From contig CANLTZ010000017.1 in the NCBI GenBank assembly GCA_947494145.1, positions 35,125 through 99,124 on the forward strand: 64,000 bases of DNA, read 5' to 3'. Positions 19,306 through 28,280 of this stretch are shown here, piece after piece. Origin of the DNA: an uncultured Jannaschia sp. GTDB taxonomy: Bacteria; Pseudomonadota; Alphaproteobacteria; Rhodobacterales; Rhodobacteraceae. A program made the position numbers and the translations under genes. Position 1 is the stretch's first letter; each line of letters opens with the position of its first letter. The notes under the pieces were generated by a model that saw nothing but the letters and a program-made list of their open reading frames with translations, did not search any database and had not been told where the DNA came from.

Positions 19306-19729
19306 CATGCAGGCCCCTCCGAGTGGGATGCCGAGATGGCCCGGACCTCTGCCCCGGTCATTCTGACCAAATCGCCGGCCAGGGCATAGGTGTCGGGCTT
19401 GTATTCGACAAAGATCTCTCGCGTCACCGCGAAATCACCGGGTCTGTCGAACGCGCCGAGCGCGATCGCCTGATCGCCCGGATCGTCATCCAGACCGTGC
19501 CAGTAGAGGTTCGCCCCGCAAATGCCGCAGAACACACGTTCTGCATGGTCGCTGGAGGGATAAGTCCGAAGCGGCGCATCTGCGTTCCAAGTCACGTCCA
19601 GGCAATTGACCGCTAGGTTGATGCCTCCGCTAATCTTGCGACAAAGACCGCAATGGCAGGCGCCTGCCTCCAGAGCCACCGGTGTGGCGGCAAAGCGGCA
19701 GGCCCCGCACAGGCATTGGCCCTCGTGCG

Positions 19730-19733
<4 letters not shown>
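19305..19733 (-). CDS. GFA/CENP-V-like zinc protein, copy 2
   Basis: 142-aa GFA-family protein with the zinc motifs CLCGAC, CHCGLC and CGICG at positions equivalent to those of copy 1. The two copies share the motif spacing and the C-terminal pattern ([10 protein letters not shown] against [10 protein letters not shown]) but differ considerably between motifs, so the duplication is not recent. It begins with a GTG overlapping the nuoC stop by four bases. Function is unproven; the presence of a GFA pair inside a respiratory operon suggests a shared expression need rather than a structural subunit. Confidence 0.85.
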
Positions 19734-20976
<1,243 letters not shown>

Positions 20977-21074
20977 TCAAATTGCTATGATGTCAGCCCC
21001 CATGACCGCGACCGATGGTAGCCAATGAGCGAGATTTAGCTTGATAAAACTATATTTCTGGTTATTTAGAAAAC

Positions 21075-21386
21075 ATGACGGATCACAGCGCCTCTGCCCA
21101 AGCCCTTGCCGCCCTCGGACACGAGGCCCGGCTGCACATCTTCCGCTTCCTCGTGAAAGCCGGAAAAGATGGGGCGACCGTGGGCCAGATCGGCGGCCAT
21201 CTGGGTATTCCCGCCTCGACCCTTGCCCACCATATGCGCAGCCTCGTCGGCGCAGGCTTGCTTGTGCAGGAACGCCAGGGCCGCGAAGTGGTCACCCGGG
21301 TCGACTTCGACCGTATGGACGGCCTGATCCAGTTCCTGACATCGGAATGCTGCACCGGAGTCGCTGAACCAAGGGACGTCGCCTGA
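21075..21386 (+). CDS. arsR: ArsR-family metalloregulator
   Basis: 103-aa winged-helix repressor. The helix-turn-helix is seen in TVGQIGGHLGIPASTLAHHMRSL, quoted in part as GIPASTLAHHM at about residues 44-54, and is followed by the wing (QERQGREVVTRVD). The C-terminal helix ends in a vicinal Cys pair, C92-C93 (ECCTG), the kind of thiol site that binds As(III) or related soft metalloids in several ArsR proteins. It heads a two-gene unit with the downstream permease and is divergent from nuoB, so it probably represses its own operon. Confidence 0.88.
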   Translation: MTDHSASAQALAALGHEARLHIFRFLVKAGKDGATVGQIGGHLGIPASTLAHHMRSLVGAGLLVQERQGREVVTRVDFDRMDGLIQFLTSECCTGVAEPRDVA

Positions 21387-21400
21387 CGTTTTTTGGGCCC

Positions 21401-21428
21401 GATATAACCAATCTTCTAAGGATATAAC
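21401..21428 (+). promoter_or_regulatory. GATATAAC direct repeat before the permease
   Basis: The 8-base sequence GATATAAC occurs at 21401-21408 and again at 21421-21428, twenty bases apart, just before the permease ATG at 21430. The spacing of two helical turns suggests a protein-binding site, possibly for the adjacent ArsR, although ArsR operators are usually inverted repeats. Function not shown. Confidence 0.35.
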
Positions 21429-21429
21429 G

Positions 21430-22464
21430 ATGACGGACCTGAATCTGCCGCACCGCCCCAGCCCCCTAACCTGGCTACGCCAACACAAGGTTTGGGCCGT
21501 TATCCTTGCCATCCTTGTTGCCCTAGCGTTGGTCGACATGGGCCAGGCGCGCGAAAGCCTGGGCTTCACACTCGATGCCCTGCTCGGCACCGCGCCCTTC
21601 CTCGCGCTCTCCATCCTGATCGCCGCCTGGGCCAAAGCCACCGGCGCAGACGGCCAGATCGCCCGGGCCTTCCACGGCGCACCCATCATGGCCGTCGCCA
21701 TGGCTGCGCTGGCTGGCGCCGTTTCGCCCTTCTGTTCCTGCGGGGTGATTCCCTTGATCGCGGCGCTTCTGTCCATGGGTGTGCCGTTATCGGCTGTGAT
21801 GGCTTTCTGGCTGGCCTCACCGCTGATGGACCCGTCCATGTTCGTGCTGACCATGGGTGTCCTAGGCCTGCCCTTTGCCTTGGCCAAAACGGCGACGGCC
21901 TTTAGCTTGGGCCTTCTGGGTGGCTATGTGACCCACGCCTTGGGTGCGACCGGCGCGCTGCAGGACCCGCTGCGCCCCGAAATCGGTGACGGCGGCTGCG
22001 GCGGCACCGCGGCACGGCGCGTGAAACCCATCGTCTGGACGTTCTGGAGGGAAGACGCACGACGCGCGAATTTCGCCACCGAGGCCAAGAAAACTACGTT
22101 CTTCCTACTAAAATGGCTGACCTTGGCCTTCCTGCTGGAAAGCCTGATGCTGGCTTTTGTGCCCGCTGAAACCATCACCGGCCTGCTGGGCGGCGACGGG
22201 CTTGGCCCCATTGCCCTGGCCACAATCGTGGGCGTTCCGGCCTATCTTAATGGCTATGCTGCCCTGCCCTTGGTCGGCGGCCTGATTGAACAGGGAATGC
22301 AGCCCGGCGCTGGCCTCGCCTTCCTGATCGCGGGGGGCGTGACCTCCCTGCCCGCGGCCATCGCCGTCTGGGCACTGGTGCGGCCCCGGGTCTTCGGGCT
22401 CTACATCGTGATGTCCCTGGCCGGTGCGTTTGCGGCAGGGCTTCTATGGCAGACCTTCGGCTAA
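21430..22464 (+). CDS. arsP: ArsP-like permease (DUF318 family)
   Basis: 344-aa membrane protein with about eight hydrophobic helices. It carries the family motif SPFCSCGVIPL (C102, C104) and a second, related repeat later in the protein (GVPAYLNGYAALPLV). This family includes ArsP, which exports trivalent organoarsenicals. A cytoplasmic, Cys-containing loop (GDGGCGGTAARR) lies between the halves. With a Cys-pair ArsR upstream, efflux of arsenic or another thiol-reactive compound is the best guess; the substrate cannot be read from sequence. The gene converges on nuoA with 16 bases between stops. Confidence 0.82.
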   Translation: MTDLNLPHRPSPLTWLRQHKVWAVILAILVALALVDMGQARESLGFTLDALLGTAPFLALSILIAAWAKATGADGQIARAFHGAPIMAVAMAALAGAVSPFCSCGVIPLIAALLSMGVPLSAVMAFWLASPLMDPSMFVLTMGVLGLPFALAKTATAFSLGLLGGYVTHALGATGALQDPLRPEIGDGGCGGTAARRVKPIVWTFWREDARRANFATEAKKTTFFLLKWLTLAFLLESLMLAFVPAETITGLLGGDGLGPIALATIVGVPAYLNGYAALPLVGGLIEQGMQPGAGLAFLIAGGVTSLPAAIAVWALVRPRVFGLYIVMSLAGAFAAGLLWQTFG

Positions 22465-22480
22465 GGACGGCGGGTGGGCG

Positions 22481-22846
22481 TCACTCCCAATCGAGGGCGC
22501 CCTTCTTCCATTCATAGGCGAAGCCCACGGTCAATACGGTCAGGAAGACCATCATGGACCAGAATGCCGCATCCGACAGGCCCGCGAAGCTGACGGCCCA
22601 GGGGAACAGGAAGGCGATTTCCAGATCGAAAATGATGAACAGGATCGCCACCAGATAAAACCGCACATCGAACTTCATCCGCGCATCGTCGAAGGCGTTG
22701 AACCCGCATTCATAGGCTGAAACCTTTTCCGGGTCTGGCGCGCGCACGGCCAGGATGGCTGCGGCCAAGATAAGAACCAAGCCCAAGCCGATGGCGACCC
22801 CCAGGAAGATGAGGATGGGGAGGTATTCCATCAACATGTCGCTCAT
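22481..22846 (-). CDS. nuoA: NADH-quinone oxidoreductase subunit A
   Basis: Small membrane subunit homologous to ND3, 121 aa, three helices. The conserved loop [19 protein letters not shown] with its quinone-site Cys is present (quoted in part as SAYECGF), followed by [22 protein letters not shown], whose DLE acidic triad is typical. The start MSDMLMEYL is preferred; MLMEYL three codons later is possible. It is separated from nuoB by the divergent ars-like pair, which is unusual. The region upstream of it (22920-22990) is A+T-rich and probably holds its promoter. Confidence 0.96.
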   Translation of the reverse strand: MSDMLMEYLPILIFLGVAIGLGLVLILAAAILAVRAPDPEKVSAYECGFNAFDDARMKFDVRFYLVAILFIIFDLEIAFLFPWAVSFAGLSDAAFWSMMVFLTVLTVGFAYEWKKGALDWE

Positions 22847-23093
22847 CACAGGTCTCCAACGTCCGGTCAGCCTTCGTTTAGGCAAGCGCGACGCGAAGAT
22901 CAACGGCATCGCTTTCGGCGGAGGTTCGCGCCAAAACCTTTAAGAATTCGAAAGACCGCCAAAGATCGAAATATCGGTTCCTAATTTCGATGTATTGAAC
23001 TTCGATGGCGTCCATCACTCACAAAACGCGCGGCCGACGGTCGCACCGCCTGCATCCCCGCCCTTCGATCACTCCGAAGGGCCTGCCGAGGTT

Positions 23094-23624
23094 ATGACCG
23101 TGCCAGAAGACATCGAACATCAGGCGCTACTGCGGCGCCTGGTCGAAGAAGGTGAACTTCTCGACAATGTCGACGTGCAAACCGCCGACATCCGCGAATT
23201 GTTGAAGAACTTGGACCCGGTCATTCTGCGCCGCGTGCTCAAACTTCGCAGCGAACGCCAGGCCGGGGATGACCCTCAACTCACCGCGTCGGATCGTATG
23301 ATCGAGGCCGTCGTGCGCGCCTGCTACTATATCGACGAACATCTTGACGGCGATCTGAGTATCGATGCCGTGGCCGGGCATGTCCATTTCAGCCCGTACC
23401 ACTTCGCCCGCGGCTTCCGGGACGTGATGGGTCAGACGGTGCATGCCTATATCCTGCGGTGTCGGATCAACCGGGCCCAGACCTTGCTAACCACCACGGC
23501 GCTGCCATTGATCGAGGTGGCCTATATGACCGGTTTCAGCAGCCAGTCCCATTTCACGGTGGCGTTCCGGCGTCAGGTTGGGAAAACGCCAGGCCGATAT
23601 CGTCGCGCTGGCGGCGCAAACTAA
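23094..23624 (+). CDS. AraC-family transcriptional regulator
   Basis: 176-aa protein. The C-terminal 100 residues form a double helix-turn-helix of the AraC/XylS type: SIDAVAGHVHFSPYHFARGFRDVMG (quoted in part as SPYHFARGFRDVMG) and ALPLIEVAYMTGFSSQSHFTVAFRRQVGKTPGRYRR, ending in the classical GxTPxxYR motif. The N-terminal 75 residues are predicted helical and match no known ligand domain. The ATG at 23094 was preferred to a TTG-started frame 33 codons upstream. The target is unknown; it is divergent from nuoA across an A+T-rich gap. Confidence 0.85.
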   Translation: MTVPEDIEHQALLRRLVEEGELLDNVDVQTADIRELLKNLDPVILRRVLKLRSERQAGDDPQLTASDRMIEAVVRACYYIDEHLDGDLSIDAVAGHVHFSPYHFARGFRDVMGQTVHAYILRCRINRAQTLLTTTALPLIEVAYMTGFSSQSHFTVAFRRQVGKTPGRYRRAGGAN

Positions 23625-23631
23625 GATACAG

Positions 23632-23668
23632 GGCCGGTAGAACGGCCTTGCAACGGGCTTCAAAGCCC
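23632..23668. terminator. Two-hairpin convergent terminator region
   Basis: Between the convergent araC-type gene and mltB lie two perfect hairpins: GGCCG-N6-CGGCC (23632-23647) and GGGCT-TCAA-AGCCC (23655-23668), the latter followed by ATTT. They could serve transcription from either side. The T-run is short, so efficiency is uncertain. Confidence 0.5.
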
Positions 23669-23690
23669 ATTTCCCGCCAGAAAGGCGCCG

Positions 23691-24812
23691 TCAGAGCCCC
23701 TGCAAAAGTGCGGGCGACGGGTCCCCCGTGGCAGGCAACCCGACGGAGCGCTGATAAGCCTCGATCGCGCGGCGCGAATTGGGGCCGATCACCCCATCAT
23801 CACCCTGGGTGTCGAAGCCCAGCGCCGTCAGTTTGCGCTGCAACTCCACGCGCTGTTCCTTGACCAATCCGAAGCGGTCGGGCGGGAACGGGGCTTGCAA
23901 CGGACCCGCTCCGGCAATCCGGTCGGCAAGGTATCCCACGCCCAGCGCATAGCTGTCGGAATTGTTGTAGCGCTTGATGACGCGGAAATTTGGCCCCGTT
24001 CGGAAGGACGGCCCGCCCGCATCGGGGGTCAGATCGCCGCCCGGCGCTTCATCCGCCCAGCGCGCGCCGCGCTGCCAGCCCGCATCACGCAGATAAGCCG
24101 CCGCCGAGGCCAGCGCGTCCGAGGGGTCATCGCTCCAGATGTCGCGGCGTCCATCGCCAGTGAAGTCCACCGCCGATTGTAGGTAGCTGGTGGGAATGAA
24201 CTGCGTGTGACCCATGGCGCCTGCCCAGCTTCCCACCATGCGGTCAGGCGTGGTATCGCCGGACTGCAAAATCTGTAGCGCTGCAACCAGCTGTTGTTCA
24301 AAGAAACGCCCTCGCCGACCGTCAAAGGCCAGCGTGGATGTCGCGCTGACGACGGGGATCTCACCGCGGCGGGTGCCGTAATTGCTCTCTACGCCCCAGA
24401 TGGCCGCGACAATCTCAGCCGGCACGCCATAGCGCTCTTCGATAGCCCGCAACGTGGTCTGGCGCGCAGCGAAAGCGGCGCGCCCTTGCTCCACCTTCGT
24501 CTCGGAGGCGACGATGTTGAGGTAATCCTCGAACGAGCGGCGAAATTCCGTCTGGTTGCGGTCGCGCGCCACGACGCCGGGCACAAAGCCCGCGCCATCA
24601 AAGGCCGCCTCAATCACATTCTGGCGGATGCCCTGGGCCGCCGCGCGCCCTTTGAAGCCCTCGACCCAGGACGCCCAGCCCTGCGTCACCCGCGGAATCA
24701 GGTCCGGGTCTGATGGGCGCTGCGTGGGCAGGGCCGACACGGGCGGCGCTTCGGCACAAGCCGACAGCGGAAGCATGGCGAGCGATATGGAAAAGACACG
24801 ACGGGTGATCAT
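23691..24812 (-). CDS. MltB-like lytic murein transglycosylase
   Basis: 373-aa lipoprotein (signal ending in LPLSAC, C19) that cleaves peptidoglycan glycan strands. The SLT/MltB domain covers about residues 40-300; the catalytic Glu is E142 in WGVESNYGT, with the substrate-groove block GAMGHTQFIPTSYLQSAVDF (in part GHTQFIPTSY). The C-terminal 65 residues are a peptidoglycan-binding domain (LGFDTQGDDGVIGPNSRRAIEAYQ, in part). The start MITRRVFSIS is taken because it begins the signal peptide; the longer frame adds 23 residues of non-signal sequence. Confidence 0.92.
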   Translation of the reverse strand: MITRRVFSISLAMLPLSACAEAPPVSALPTQRPSDPDLIPRVTQGWASWVEGFKGRAAAQGIRQNVIEAAFDGAGFVPGVVARDRNQTEFRRSFEDYLNIVASETKVEQGRAAFAARQTTLRAIEERYGVPAEIVAAIWGVESNYGTRRGEIPVVSATSTLAFDGRRGRFFEQQLVAALQILQSGDTTPDRMVGSWAGAMGHTQFIPTSYLQSAVDFTGDGRRDIWSDDPSDALASAAAYLRDAGWQRGARWADEAPGGDLTPDAGGPSFRTGPNFRVIKRYNNSDSYALGVGYLADRIAGAGPLQAPFPPDRFGLVKEQRVELQRKLTALGFDTQGDDGVIGPNSRRAIEAYQRSVGLPATGDPSPALLQGL

Positions 24813-24903
24813 GGGCCTGCACGTCCTTCTGATGAGGAGATTGCGTCCGAGTCTACTCAACCCAGTCCCCACGGCAAGCACTGGCGCAGTTTGTTACGGG
24901 ACC

Positions 24904-25674
24904 CTACCGCGCCCAGCCGGGCTTGCGCTTCTCCAAGAAGGCCCCCACGCCCTCCGCCGCTTCCGGGTCCTCCCACCTGGCAGCGAGCGCGTCGATGCTG
25001 CGTCCAATGGTCGCTTCGTCGATGGCGGGCCCGAGCGCCCGGGCCAAGCGCTTGGCATCGGCCACGGCGCCGGGCGCGCAAGCCAGATAGGGCGCAACCT
25101 CTGCCTCCACCGCCTCGTCTAGCGCCTCGGGCCGAACCAACTTGGACAGAACCCCAAGCTCCGCCGCCTCAGCAGCCCCGAAGCGCCGCGACGACATGAA
25201 GACGCGCCGCGCCCGCCCCTCCCCCAGCCGGGCGATCACATAGGGCCCGATGGTCGCGGGGATCAGGCCCAGCCGGGTTTCCGTCAGCCCAAACAGCGCC
25301 TGCTCGACCCCCACGGCCACGTCGCAGACACAGCAAAGCCCCACGCCACCGCCAAACGCATTGCCCTGCACGCGTCCGATCAGAGGCACCGGCATCGTGT
25401 TCAGCGCCTGAAGCATCCCCGCAAGCCTGCGCCCCTCAACGGCGTGGGTCTCAGCTGGCGCCCCGAATTGCGCTTGCATCCAGCGCAGATCACCGCCCGC
25501 GCAGAACGATTTCCCCGCCCCCGTCAGCACCACCACGCGGGCATCCGGCGCCTGGGCGAAGGCGGTCAATTCGTCCATCATCTGCGCCGACATCGCGTTA
25601 TGCGTCTGTGGCAGGTTCAGCGTGACCGTGGCCACACCGCGCCCATCACGCGCCACCTGGATCGTCTCGGTCAT
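24904..25674 (-). CDS. liuC: Enoyl-CoA hydratase family, probable 3-methylglutaconyl-CoA hydratase
   Basis: 256-aa crotonase-fold enzyme. The oxyanion-hole motifs are GAGKSFCAGGDLRWMQ at about residues 52-67 and GNAFGGGVGLCCVCDVAV at about 102-119. In the liu operon the hydratase converts 3-methylglutaconyl-CoA to HMG-CoA, between MCC (mccAB) and HMG-CoA lyase, all encoded here, so this assignment rests largely on context. The chosen start MTETIQVARD overlaps the upstream gene by four bases. It is the last gene of the liu transcription unit. Confidence 0.88.
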   Translation of the reverse strand: MTETIQVARDGRGVATVTLNLPQTHNAMSAQMMDELTAFAQAPDARVVVLTGAGKSFCAGGDLRWMQAQFGAPAETHAVEGRRLAGMLQALNTMPVPLIGRVQGNAFGGGVGLCCVCDVAVGVEQALFGLTETRLGLIPATIGPYVIARLGEGRARRVFMSSRRFGAAEAAELGVLSKLVRPEALDEAVEAEVAPYLACAPGAVADAKRLARALGPAIDEATIGRSIDALAARWEDPEAAEGVGAFLEKRKPGWAR

Positions 25675-26189
25675 TCGCCCTCCATCCCTGGCACCGCGCG
25701 TCCGGCGCGCAGCCAATCCTCATGTATCCAAACCATCCGGTCGCAGAACCACAGCTTCGGCAGCATCGTCAGCGCCGCACCAAAGACCACGCCTTCCCAC
25801 CAAAGCACCGCCAGCCCCCAGACCGTAACCACCGCGCCGGGCACGCTGGCCCAGGTCAAGGCATTGCCCGCCAGACGGTGATCGGTGGGCAGGTCTGCGC
25901 GATGTTCGATCCAGATACGCTCCCCCAAGACGGCCCGGCTCATCCAGGCATCATAGTGGTTCGGCGCGCGAAAGGCGCGCGGGTTCAGCCATATCCACGC
26001 CAGCGCCAGGGCCACAGGTATAAGCGCCCACCAACCCAGCCAAACCCGGCTCCAGACCGCCAGCAGAAGGGGCGGCAACCCTGTCAGCAACCGGGTCCAG
26101 CCCGACCAAGGATTGGCATGACGCCGCCACGCGGCATCATTCATCCCCATCAAGCGCTCGGCCGCCCGAAACGGGTCGACGCGGCTCAA
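25671..26189 (-). CDS. Unknown multi-pass membrane protein in liu operon
   Basis: 172-aa Trp-rich protein (WRRHANPWSGWTRL) with two hydrophobic pairs, about residues 33-68 and 112-145. From memory it resembles small membrane proteins filed as DUF6653; not checked. It is sandwiched between liuC and another membrane-protein gene with four-base overlaps at both ends, so it is expressed with leucine degradation. Nothing in the sequence points to a role in that pathway. Confidence 0.7.
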   Translation of the reverse strand: MSRVDPFRAAERLMGMNDAAWRRHANPWSGWTRLLTGLPPLLLAVWSRVWLGWWALIPVALALAWIWLNPRAFRAPNHYDAWMSRAVLGERIWIEHRADLPTDHRLAGNALTWASVPGAVVTVWGLAVLWWEGVVFGAALTMLPKLWFCDRMVWIHEDWLRAGRAVPGMEGE

Positions 26190-26788
26190 TTCAACCGGTC
26201 CCGGGGAATGTAAGGCATGGGGGGCGATGGCGGGTCCCGGTCATCTTCACCCACGGCATCTGCCAAGGCGGCCCGCAGGTCGGACAGCGCCAGCAACCAG
26301 ACCGAAGCGCGCCCGTCCACCGACCACTCCGCCGCGTTTTCCATCTGGAAATAGAGCAGGTCCAGAACGACACGCTCCCTCGGGTCGCCAGCGGGCAGGT
26401 TGCGCCATGTCTCCATGTCGAGCTCGGCGATGCCAGACCGCATCGAGGACAGATCTTCGGGCAAAAGGCTGGCGATCCAGATGAAATCCGATGTGTTGAG
26501 GTCTTCGTCGGCGTCACGCTCTAACGTCGCGGTCTCCATCCTGATCCGCGTGGTGCCTTTGCGAGCCAGGGGCGCGGGCGTCACGGAGGTATCTTCGCGC
26601 ATGATGAACCAAATAAACCATGACGTTGCCGCCAGAACGCCCACGGCCAGCGCCAAGGCCAGCACTTCACCGAGCCCCGCCCAAATAGCCAGAAAACGAA
26701 GGCCCAGCACGGCCCCCATCAGCGCCGCCGGGATGACCAACAAGAAGAAGAGGCCAAGCAGAGTATCGCCCGCACCCTTATCCGCCAT
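26186..26788 (-). CDS. Unknown membrane protein in liu operon
   Basis: 200-aa protein with two N-terminal hydrophobic helices (about 10-30 and 40-65) followed by a soluble acidic domain of about 130 residues (LERDADEDLNTSDF, WASLLPEDLSS-like text, ALADAVGEDDRDPP). No family is recognised. It overlaps hmgL by 11 bases and the 172-aa gene by four, so it belongs to the same transcript. Ends with a Pro-rich tail. Confidence 0.68.
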   Translation of the reverse strand: MADKGAGDTLLGLFFLLVIPAALMGAVLGLRFLAIWAGLGEVLALALAVGVLAATSWFIWFIMREDTSVTPAPLARKGTTRIRMETATLERDADEDLNTSDFIWIASLLPEDLSSMRSGIAELDMETWRNLPAGDPRERVVLDLLYFQMENAAEWSVDGRASVWLLALSDLRAALADAVGEDDRDPPSPPMPYIPRDRLN

Positions 26789-27635
26789 CGCGCATTCCCT
26801 TTGCCATCATGCCTGCCGCCGCCACGGCGCCCGCATCCAGCCCCGTCTCGTAACCCGCTGCCGTCAGATGGGCCAGCAACGCCTCGGTGGCCACATTGCC
26901 CGACGCGCCGGGCGCATAGGGGCAGCCGCCCAAACCGCCCACCGCAGCGTCGAAGACGCGCACCCCCCGGGCCAAGGCCACGTCCACGTTTTCCAAGGCA
27001 CGGCCTGACGTATCGTGGAAATGTCCCGCCAATTGCGCCGCCTCCATCTCGCCCGTCACGATGGCCAGCATGGCGTCGACGGCGTCGGGCGTGCCGCGCC
27101 CGATCGTATCGCCAAGACTGACCTCGTAGCAGCCGAACTCCCGCAAGGCCGCAACCACGCGTGCCACATCACTGGGCGCCACGGCGCCGTCAAAGGGGCA
27201 ATCCGTCACGCAGGATACATAGCCCCGCACAGGCATCCCATCCGCCTTCGCAGCATCCACTACGGGGCCAAACCGCGCCAGGCTTTCGGCAATGGTGGCG
27301 TTTAGATTGGCCTTCGAAAATCCCTCCGACGCGCTGGCGAAGATCGCCACTTCGTCGGCCTGGGCCGCCCGCGCGCCCTCACAGCCGCGCAGATTGGGCG
27401 TCAGCGCCGCATAGCGCACGCCCGGCGCGCGGCGGATGCCCGCCAAGACGTCGGCCCCGTCCGCCATTTGCGGCACCCATTTGGGCGACACGAATGACGC
27501 CACCTCGATCCGCCGAAACCCGGCAGCGGACAGCGCATCCACCAACGCGATTTTCTCGGCGGCGGGGATCATCCGCGCCTCGTTCTGGAGGCCGTCGCGC
27601 GGGCTCACTTCGAAAATCTCAGCCCGCTGGGACAT
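26778..27635 (-). CDS. hmgL: Hydroxymethylglutaryl-CoA lyase
   Basis: 285-aa TIM-barrel enzyme that splits HMG-CoA to acetyl-CoA and acetoacetate, the last step of leucine degradation. Visible motifs are SPRDGLQNE (catalytic Arg-Asp), HFHDTSGRALENV (metal-binding His pair) and GGLGGCPYAPGASGN, which contains the catalytic Cys signature of the family. Two ATGs are adjacent; the second (27635) has better spacing to AGGAG. The start lies inside the end of the GST gene (about 17 bases). Confidence 0.94.
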   Translation of the reverse strand: MSQRAEIFEVSPRDGLQNEARMIPAAEKIALVDALSAAGFRRIEVASFVSPKWVPQMADGADVLAGIRRAPGVRYAALTPNLRGCEGARAAQADEVAIFASASEGFSKANLNATIAESLARFGPVVDAAKADGMPVRGYVSCVTDCPFDGAVAPSDVARVVAALREFGCYEVSLGDTIGRGTPDAVDAMLAIVTGEMEAAQLAGHFHDTSGRALENVDVALARGVRVFDAAVGGLGGCPYAPGASGNVATEALLAHLTAAGYETGLDAGAVAAAGMMAKGMRDGG

Positions 27636-28266
27636 CATAGAACTCCTGCCCGTAGATCCCCGCATGACTGTCGGACGCCACCCAGCCCGGTCGCGCCGTG
27701 CAGCGGTCCAGCCAGGCCGCCATCTTTGGCCGGTCCCCCACCTTGTGGAAATGCCGCGCCATGGCGGTGGCCTGCGCCACGCAGATATCCGCCGCAGAAA
27801 AATCGGCCAGCAGCCAATCATTATCCAGCCGCGCCTCGATGGCGTCGAAGCATTTGCCTACGCGCGCGGCCTCCAACTTCATCACCGTGGGGGACCGCAT
27901 CCAGTCTTCGCGCAGCGCCACATGTTGTTGGGTCAGCGCCGCAGCATGCTGGCTGATCGTTTCCGCGAAATGCACCCAGATCAGCCAATCCGCGCGTTCG
28001 CCATGGCCTGGCGCACGTCCAAGCCCAGCCTCGGGAAAGCGTTCACAAAGGTATTCCGCGATGGCGCCCGTCTCCCACAGGCTGCGTCCGTCGATTTCCA
28101 GCGCAGGCACCCGCCCCGCCGGGTTCAACGCCAGGAAATCCGCGCTGCGCAGGGTTTTGTCGAAAGGCCAGACCCGCAGTTCGAACTCTACCCCCAACTC
28201 ATGAAGCAGCCAAAGCACCCGTTGCGACCGGCTTTGCGGCACATGATGCAGTACGATATCGGCCAT
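27619..28266 (-). CDS. Glutathione S-transferase family protein
   Basis: 215-aa two-domain protein. The N-terminal thioredoxin-like domain has the glutathione-site features VPALEIDGRSLWETGAIAEYL (in part PALEIDGRSLWETGAI at about residues 54-69, with Glu and Thr/Ser contacts); the C-terminal half is all-helical. The substrate is unknown. GST genes within acyl-CoA degradation operons are common, but no step of leucine breakdown needs one. A GGGGAGGGGAAG ribosome site directly precedes the ATG. Confidence 0.85.
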   Translation of the reverse strand: MADIVLHHVPQSRSQRVLWLLHELGVEFELRVWPFDKTLRSADFLALNPAGRVPALEIDGRSLWETGAIAEYLCERFPEAGLGRAPGHGERADWLIWVHFAETISQHAAALTQQHVALREDWMRSPTVMKLEAARVGKCFDAIEARLDNDWLLADFSAADICVAQATAMARHFHKVGDRPKMAAWLDRCTARPGWVASDSHAGIYGQEFYDVPAG

Positions 28267-28280
28267 CTTCCCCTCCCCCG

